In this document: in pieces, positions 58,078 through 64,000 of the stretch | Position numbering within the stretch: position 1 is the stretch's first letter | How the letters are laid out: each line of letters opens with the position of its first letter | NCBI GenBank assembly: GCA_008828725.1 | Contig: MEHQ01002721.1 | Location: forward strand, 1,444,236-1,508,235 | Length of the DNA: 64,000 nucleotides | Reading direction: 5' to 3' | Source: Saccharina japonica | Lineage: Eukaryota; Sar; Phaeophyceae; Laminariales; Laminariaceae | Made by a program: the position numbers and the translations under genes | Notes under the pieces: model-generated | The model's database searches: none | What the model saw: only the letters and a program-made list of their open reading frames with translations | What the model was told of the DNA's origin: nothing

Positions 58078-58230
58078 GATTGTGTTCTCCTCATACGGGA
58101 TGTACATCCTTCATGAGGACATATAAAACCCGTACATGGTACGCGCGAACGAAGTATCACACTCAGCTTGCAAGGATGAGTTTCCACGAAATCCTCGATC
58201 TCATAGCTGTTGTTTTTCAAGTTTATAAAT
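58078..58230 (+). repeat. Dispersed GACGAAATCC element with upstream part
   Basis: GGGATGTACATCCTTCATGA, CGCGAACGAAGTATCACACT, GAGTTTCCACGAAATCCTCG and CTCATAGCTGTTG occur in the usual order. Confidence 0.7.
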
Positions 58231-58351
58231 GTACCAACTACGTACATAAGTATCCGAGTTATACAACGAACGAAAGGAATCGCGCGGCACGGGCGTGCAA
58301 CAAACATGGTCGGTGCTATTCGTGCTGCTGGGCCGCTCACGTTGCTCTTCA

Positions 58352-58515
58352 GACGGTTGACAAACCCCAACGTTACCATCATATTGTGTCGCTAGCGTGT
58401 TCATACCTCGGGAGCCCCAAATGGCCAAATGGGCTACGGTTGACAAACACCAAAGTTACCATCATTTTTTGTCGCTAGCGTGTTTTTACCTCGGAGCCCC
58501 CAAATGGACTACAAA
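58352..58515. repeat. ~82-bp tandem duplication
   Basis: CGGTTGACAAACCCCAACGT and CGGTTGACAAACACCAAAGT start two adjacent units. Each continues with TCGCTAGCGTGTT and ends GAGCCCC-AAATGG. Confidence 0.85.
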
Positions 58516-58867
58516 GCCCTCTTAGAGCTTCTGAGGAGAAAATTGACGATAAAAAAAAGTGTTGATTACAGCGACGGCCACTGCGGTGGAGCTTGGTGGA
58601 TGGTGCAACAGGGTGTCCGAGTTGCAATTCAGGGAGTCGCATATGCGGCACGGGTACGAGTAGCAGCGCTACGCGTAGCCTAACCCGTACCTGTTGAGCT
58701 CTCACGCCGGTCGTACATAGACGGTTGATGTTAATAGTAACAAAATATGTTTTAAAAAATGGTCACGACTCTGTTGTAAAATCTCGGGGGCTCAAAAGGG
58801 GTTAATGTTGCCGGCGCCGCGTAAACACGACAAGCGTGGCGGTGCCATGCCATATATACCGAACATA

Positions 58868-59255
58868 CAACACGCATAACACAACGGGTGATAAGGTAAC
58901 ACACCGGGTGATAATATAACACACGGGGTGATAAAATAACATACCCGCGGGTGTATTGCGAGTGTTATACGGGTGATAAGATAACACACCGCGTGATAAG
59001 ATAACACACCGGGTGAGAAGATAACACACCGGGGGATAAGTATAACACACGGGTAATAAGATAGCACACGGGGTGATGAGATAACACACGGGTGATAACA
59101 TAACACACGGGGTGAAAATATAACACACGGGTGATAACAGAACACACGGGGTGAAAAGATAACACGGGTGATAATATAACACACTGGGTGATACTATAAC
59201 ACACTGGGTGATAGGATGACACACCGGGTGAGAGTATAACACACCGGGTGATAAG
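58868..59255. repeat. Minisatellite of ATAACACACCGGGTG units
   Basis: About twenty units of 16-20 bp (ATAACACACCGGGTGATAAG and variants) run directly into an M5 MITE whose terminus is ATAACACACCCCCT. The unit thus resembles the MITE tip. Repetitive open frames (CYLITRCVILSPG) are artefacts. Confidence 0.9.
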
Positions 59256-59384
59256 ATAACACACCCCCTCGGACGATTTTTTGTTTTCCGAGCTGATTTT
59301 TCCGACAACGGGGAAGGGTTGTCAGCCGCCCTTGTTCTGGAGAAAATCGGCTTAAAAAATCGTCGTTATAGAGGGGGTGTGATA
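59256..59384. mobile_element. M5 MITE
   Basis: Left end AACACACCCCCTCGGACGAT and, inverted, right end TATCACACCCCCTCTATAAC enclose paired GAAAATCGGC-type inner motifs. Confidence 0.7.
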
Positions 59385-59413
59385 TGCTTATCATCCGCAT
59401 TACACCGTGGTAT

Positions 59414-59479
59414 ATATCTACAAGGTTCCCCTTGGGGATTGTGGTTGACTTCAAACCCCGGGGGGTGTCGCAAGCTGAA
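59414..59479 (-). repeat. Dispersed CTTGCGACA element, - strand
   Basis: In complement CAGCTTGCGACACCCCCCGG and CAACCACAATCCCCAAGGGG match 45958 and 63286. Confidence 0.65.
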
Positions 59480-59593
59480 AAGAAGGGAAAACACAGCAGG
59501 CGTTTGTTCTTCGAAACCAGCTGGTACCCGTACGTAGCCACCGGGCAAGAACGGAGAACACGGGGGGAAAAAACTCTTGCAAAGCTAAAGCTG

Positions 59594-59672
59594 TTAACCC
59601 ATTCAGAACTGAAAAAAAATGTCCCACACTAATTCCAAGTATTTTGTCCCCAAATTCGCGGGACCAGTTCTT
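59594..59672. mobile_element. M2 MITE, first of an abutting pair
   Basis: TTAACCCATTCAGAACTGAA begins the copy; the right end is cut at GGACCAGTTCTT where the next copy starts. Confidence 0.7.
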
Positions 59673-59673
59673 C

Positions 59674-59758
59674 ACCCCTTAAGAACCGGTCTCAGGTTTT
59701 TGGGGACAAACTACTTGGAAATAGTGTGAAATAAGTTTTGCAGTTCTGAAAGGGTTAA
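59674..59758. mobile_element. M2 MITE, second of an abutting pair, opposite orientation
   Basis: ACCCCTTAAGAACCGGTCTC and TTCTGAAAGGGTTAA mark the ends. The two copies share a junction, as if one inserted into the TTAA of the other. Confidence 0.7.
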
Positions 59759-59854
59759 GGGAGGGAAAGTAGCCACCCCGAGCAAGTAACCGGGCAAGTA
59801 GCACCGACCAGCCCGAACGAGTTTATAGGTAGTTATAATACAGCCGTACTATTA

Positions 59855-60010
59855 TTAAGAAGAAAACAAGCCGGAAGAATGCAAGAAAAAGGCAGGCTGA
59901 GATTTGTTCGTAGTGAAACTAAGAAATTCGAGGACTCGTGATTCTGAAGTTCTTGTAGAACGCACGCACCCATTTCTCAAAATAAGAAATCCAGCCTGGG
60001 TCAGATTTCC
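59855..60010 (-). repeat. Dispersed repeat G, - strand diverged copy
   Basis: In complement CCAGGCTGGATTTCTTATTT, CTCGAATTTCTTAGTTTCA and AGCCTGCC align to the copies at 57575 and 60478. Confidence 0.5.
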
Positions 60011-60164
60011 CGTTTCCCACCAGTACTATATACCTGGTACCTGGTAGGTGTTCCGGTACCTGTACCGCTGTGCCGTAGATAGACTACATACAGCAGCTGC
60101 AGTCAATACAACAGCGGCAGCATGTATGTAACACCCTGTAAAGGCAACACTTCACATACAGCTA

Positions 60165-60470
60165 TTACGGGGGACCATAGTAAATAGGACCAAACATTGT
60201 TGGTAAAAATAAGTCAATATATATATAATTTTTTTTAATATATTTTCATTATTAGGTGTCATGTACTACTGCTGTACACCCCTTGGCAGTACAGAGTCGC
60301 TTTGTTCGCCCTAAGCTTAGCTACCAATCTACCTCAGTAGGCTACTCCTCGCCGTTACGGGCATTGCGCGTAGCCGCAGGCGGGCGTCAGCCCGCCGCGG
60401 CGAAGCCCCCCTTGTATATATATATATATTTGTGTGTCCCGTAGGTCCTATTTACCATGGCATCCCGTAA
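60165..60470. mobile_element. M1-type element with ~200 bp of extra internal sequence
   Basis: TA then TTACGGGGGACCATAGTAAA starts it and GGTCCTATTTACCATGG ends it. Between lies a TACTGCTGTA word (60267-60276) and a GC-rich hairpin (GGCGGGCGTCAGCCCGCC). It may be a longer source-like member or an M1 with an insertion. Confidence 0.7.
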
Positions 60471-60477
60471 CAATAAG

Positions 60478-60640
60478 AAACAGGAAATCTGGTCCAGGCT
60501 GGATTTCATATTTGAGATAGGGTACTTTCTGCACAAATTTCAAGATAATGACTCCCGAATTTCTTATTTTCCCAAAAAAAAACTTAGCCTGGCTTCCTCA
60601 TTAGCCTGCTTCTTACTAGGCGTCCTGTTCTGGCTGTACG
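60478..60640 (+). repeat. Dispersed repeat G, + strand copy
   Basis: It begins just after the M1-type element and matches 57575-57750, including TACTTTCTGCACAAATTTCA and TTAGCCTGCTTCTTACTAGG. Confidence 0.6.
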
Positions 60641-61790
60641 GGTACGATGATGCGTACCGGAACAGAGCGTTGAGTTCGCACAGCAGGGGAGCGATCGGTT
60701 TTCGGCGTTCGATGTTTTCCAGAGGGACGAAAAAAGGTTAAGGTTTGCTCAAACCGAGAACCGAAAGGTTTTGTCGAGAAAAGATCTGGTCGAGGGCCTT
60801 CCGACAATATACATACCTGGTATTTGTTTAACGTTTGTGGATAGGATACCAGGTCCCCTTCCCCTCGACAGTACCGCCTCATTACACACAAGCTCAAGGT
60901 TACCAGAGGTTGCACACTCGGTTCCGTGAAGACCCGAGACACCAACCCACCTCGGTGCGTCCTCCCCACCAAACCCACACTAGAGAGAACCTGCCAGGGG
61001 TTCCGCCCCACATTGGCGTCGTTTGCGCCCCACACGTTCGAGTTTTATTAATAGCTAGGATTACCATTCTGACCCGGAACATAAGAAACGTTTGTATATT
61101 AACATTTCATCGAAATGATCCTTATATTTCTAGTCAGAGTGGTGGACCCTTGTCGAAAAAAACGAGCGCTGAAAAACGATCGCACCCCTACGCGAACTCA
61201 ACGCTCGGTATCATACGGTATACCGCACCCCTTCCAGCCTTTTCGGGGCCTATCATGCAATTCTGGCGGGTAAAATTTGCCGGTAATATAAGTCCCCGTG
61301 TGGGCTCTAATGTGCATAAGAAACGGCCACTACATTCCTGGCCAGACAGGTATGTATGGCGACCGAAACAAAAACGACCCAAAAGTGAGAATTGACCAAG
61401 CAAAACATCAAGCGCCTCGTAAACACAGAACAGGTCCGTATCGTACGAGTACACGGCAGCAGTTAAGAATCTCCCATTCTTGGCTACTGGTATGTTAAGT
61501 CTCGCGGCTCATTGCGATGTCAACGTTGAGCAGGCTCCTAAAGGCTACGAATTATATAGATATACGTCCAAGTATAGGATTTAGAGTGGCGTCCCTCGCT
61601 GACCACAAAATGTTGGTAACTTCTTACAACAACAAAAACAACTCGGCCTGAAATTCTTACTTCCAAATTCTCAATATTTAAAACAAAGCTCGGCCTGAAA
61701 TTCTTAATTCCAAAATTCTTAGGTAACATGTCGCGTGCTGTATCGCGTGCTGTGTGTATAATATACGTATATACTCGGTGTATAGAGAAA
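60641..61790. other. Intron DNA, nothing recognised
   Basis: Frames on both strands lack domains. One TACCTGGTA word lies at 60814-60822. Confidence 0.45.
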
Positions 61791-61792
61791 AA

Positions 61793-61885
61793 AAATGTTT
61801 TAAAAAAACGACAGCTGTGAGATCGAGGATATCGTCGAAACTCATCATCTTTGCAAGTGCGTGGGATACTTCGATCGCGCGAACT
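61793..61885 (-). repeat. Dispersed GACGAAATCC element, - strand
   Basis: In complement CGCGCGATCGAAGTATCCCA, GATGAGTTTCGACGATATCC and TCTCACAGCTGTCG are present with a T-rich tail. Confidence 0.7.
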
Positions 61886-61939
61886 ATGTTTTCCTTTTCG
61901 CTTTTTCTCTTCATATTCACTCTTTTTTTTCTCTTTCAT

Positions 61940-62165
61940 GCACCTGGATTGCTAGCAGGGTAGGTCTTGCCTGTCGTATATGGCATTGCATTGTCTGCTC
62001 TGCTTACTGCACTGCAGCGTAGTATCTCTTGTGTCGTAGTTTTGTGGCCACAGAACTGGTACTCTCTAGGATGAATAATCGGCACGGACACTGGGCGTGC
62101 TGGATGTCTACGGGTAGAAAGCAACGTTTAATGTGAAGAACACACACATATACGGGGTTTGAGGG
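61940..62165 (-). repeat. Dispersed repeat F, - strand copy
   Basis: It is the complement of 57021-57255, from TTCACATTAAACGTTGCTTT through ACACTGGGCGTGCTGGATGT (+ strand) to GGATTGCTAGCAGGGTAGGT (+ strand). Confidence 0.7.
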
Positions 62166-62199
62166 GAACAAAATCTGGCAGCTCTATATAAGAGAGAAG

Positions 62200-63060
62200 C
62201 TTGCAGCAGCAGTACAGGCATGTCACCATGCCGCGCATGAGTGGTAAAGCCCCCTACGTTGCGGTTCGGGCACACCCCCCTCCCCAAGGTCGGCCTGGGC
62301 TGCTTCGTGTCGCCAATCAATACTGAAATCGCCACAAGTTAAGAGTTTTCGACAATTATCTGTGCCCCTCTGAATTCACAAACCTTTTCCCTCCCAAGAG
62401 CAATAAAGCATCATAATGGGCTGCTGCTGTTGTTATTTTACCGTATATTCACAAACATTTTCCCCTCGAGAGTTTATACGATACAGGGCTGCTGTTGTTA
62501 TGATTAACTATTAATATTATACCCCGGAATATGATTAATATCGAAATACATAGGAACATATGATAGAAGACATATAACTTGAATTCAGAGTGGGGTAACT
62601 CTTCCCAGTACAGCAGCAGAACGAAAGGAAGGGGCCAACTCATGTTATCCCATATAATACCTGGTCTGTATGTATCACACCCAATAACCTCGGGTATGAA
62701 CCGAAATGTAAGAAACGCTTGTATATCAACATTTAATTACAGACAGCCCTTCCATATATAGGCCAAAATAAAAGAACCGGTTGTGTGTTAACAGTTAATC
62801 CAAAACGGTGCTAATGTTTCGGGACAAAAGTTGTATGAACGTATGATACTATCTATCACTATCATATATATACATGCTGCAACGTAATCCTTCTGCTTTC
62901 ACTCGTACCGTACTCATAAGAGTACCCTAGGTATAAATCCACCTCAAATATGATCACCATCTACCGTTATTATTGTTCGTCCTCGAAACGTGCACGGATC
63001 GTATATACAAAAGTATCTACCTGGTACGTCGTATTATTAATACATACATCTGATATTATA
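62200..63060. other. AT-rich intron DNA
   Basis: No gene recognised. A TACCTGGTA word lies at 63018-63026. Confidence 0.45.
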
Positions 63061-63064
63061 TGTA

Positions 63065-63240
63065 GAACTAACTATAAACTCGTTTGGGCTGGTCGTCGTT
63101 ACTTGCTCGCCCGACGGTTAATTGCCCCGTGGCTCACTCGTACGACTTCTTATTTAACCCTGAGCTTTCAAGAGATGTTGTATATATGTTCCTCGTTCTT
63201 GCCCCGTGGCTACGTACGTACGAGCAGCAGTAGCTGGTAC
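63065..63240 (+). repeat. Composite dispersed element, diverged 5' part
   Basis: AACTATAAACTCGTTTGGGC, TGCCCCGTGGCT and GAGCAGCAGTAGCTGGTA follow the order seen at 45205-45365. The GACGAAATCC 3' part is missing. Confidence 0.55.
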
Positions 63241-63285
63241 GAGGAACGAGGAACGAACGCCTACTAGCTGTTGTGTTCTCCCTTA

Positions 63286-63346
63286 TTCAGCTTGCGACAC
63301 CCCCGGGGTTTCAAGTCAACCACAATCCGGAAGGGGAACCTTGTAC
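63286..63346 (+). repeat. Dispersed CTTGCGACA element
   Basis: CAGCTTGCGACACCCCCGGG, TTCAAGTCAACCACAATC and GGAAGGGGAACCTTGTA match 45958 and 59414. Confidence 0.65.
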
Positions 63347-63725
63347 GTACGTACGTACGTATAATATGTATCTACGACTTGTAGTTTGTATGAAGTACAT
63401 ATGATATAATACAACTATTAATAGTGATAGTAGTGCTCCAGTCTAGAGCAGCGTCCACGACAAATTTGCCATACCCTACGAACCAAAAAGAAAGCAAAAT
63501 GACGAATCAAAATTCCAATCAAAAATCAAAATTCCAATCAACATTCCTCAACATGGGTTAGTCTATTATGCTACATGTGGGCAAGCAGTCTCGCACACAA
63601 AATGCATACCGCTGCGCCCGTGTCGAACCCCTCACGAAAAAGCCTCGAGTAAAACAAAACCGACGCCAGATGTATCACAACCAAACCTACGAGCAGTAAG
63701 TACACACACACGACGCCGAACTCAC

Positions 63726-64000
63726 CTCAGCATCGACCCTCTCCTCCTCCTCCATGTCCTCGTCCTCCCCCTCCTCCTCTCCGAACCCGCCCCCCTCCTC
63801 CTCCTCCGCATCCCCTTCCACGACGGGAGCCAGCCCAAACGCCCCTGGACCCCGATAGCTCTGCGGCATGCTCACCGACCGCCGCCCCCTCCTCCCCGCC
63901 CTCCCCGCCGCCCTCCCCCTCGGCAAACCCTTGGAACCCCCCCTTCCACGCCTCCTGGAGTGTCCGCTCCCCCCGCCCCGACTGCGCCGCTCCCCGCTCT
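63726..64000 (-). CDS. Upstream exon, probably of the WDR44-like gene; basic then acidic, runs off the window
   Basis: A donor GCTGAG|GTGAGT closes a frame that is open to the window edge. The peptide is Arg/Gly-rich, then SVSMPQSYRGPGAFGLAPVV, then an almost pure Glu/Asp/Gly stretch ending ERVDAE. Exit phase 0 fits the exon at 54651, 9.1 kb downstream. Such charged low-complexity N-termini are common and give no function; membership of the same gene is inferred from strand and phase only. Confidence 0.55.

Noticed and set aside
58868..59255. Possible CRISPR array
   Set aside because: The units abut without unique spacers and the context is eukaryotic; it is a minisatellite.
58792..59308. 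Cys/Leu/Ser-rich repeated peptide frames
   Set aside because: By-product of the ATAACACACCGGGTG minisatellite in three frames.

Overview
This is nuclear DNA from a eukaryote. Host coding sequence occurs as short GC-rich exons with GT-AG introns, between long stretches of dispersed repeats, microsatellites and transposon remnants. The exon style (Gly/Ala/Ser-rich insertions, 4-12 kb introns), a Pol III tRNA gene and a Ty3/gypsy element of protist type suggest an alga, most likely a brown alga or related stramenopile. That assignment is inference.

Layout. 1-150: one exon of a SYLF (Ysc84-type) protein, + strand. 0.4-7.9 kb: repeats, a tRNA-Ala(CGC) gene at 5.7 kb, a Mutator-like MITE, a strong hairpin, and a 1-kb field of CACGGC-type repeats arranged as a giant inverted repeat. 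8-11.2 kb: no convincing gene. 11.8-18.9 kb: a decayed Ty3/gypsy retrotransposon on the - strand whose pol carries a cytosine-5 DNA methyltransferase domain between RNase H and integrase. 19-25.3 kb: AT-rich sequence with two tandem duplications, one ending exactly at a single-N join. 26.45-26.68 kb: last exon of a + strand calcineurin-like phosphatase. 27.5-64 kb: one long - strand gene resembling WDR44 (Rab11-binding WD40 protein). Its exons are spread over more than 31 kb and its introns hold a 3.8-kb perfect (ACAG)n array, a 4.7-kb near-identical tandem duplication and many MITEs.

The most unusual signal is at small scale. The 9-mer TACCWGGTA occurs about 27 times, against roughly 0.5 expected, and TACTGCTGTA (or its complement) about 8 times. 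Where paralogous repeat copies can be compared, the other copy has a bare TA at the same site. These look like tiny insertions or excision scars at TA dinucleotides. At one site different copies show TA, TACAGTA and TACCAGGTA.

Limits: exon borders come from reading frame, phase and GT-AG signals only. Repeat families were defined by comparing copies inside this window. No alignment or database search was run.
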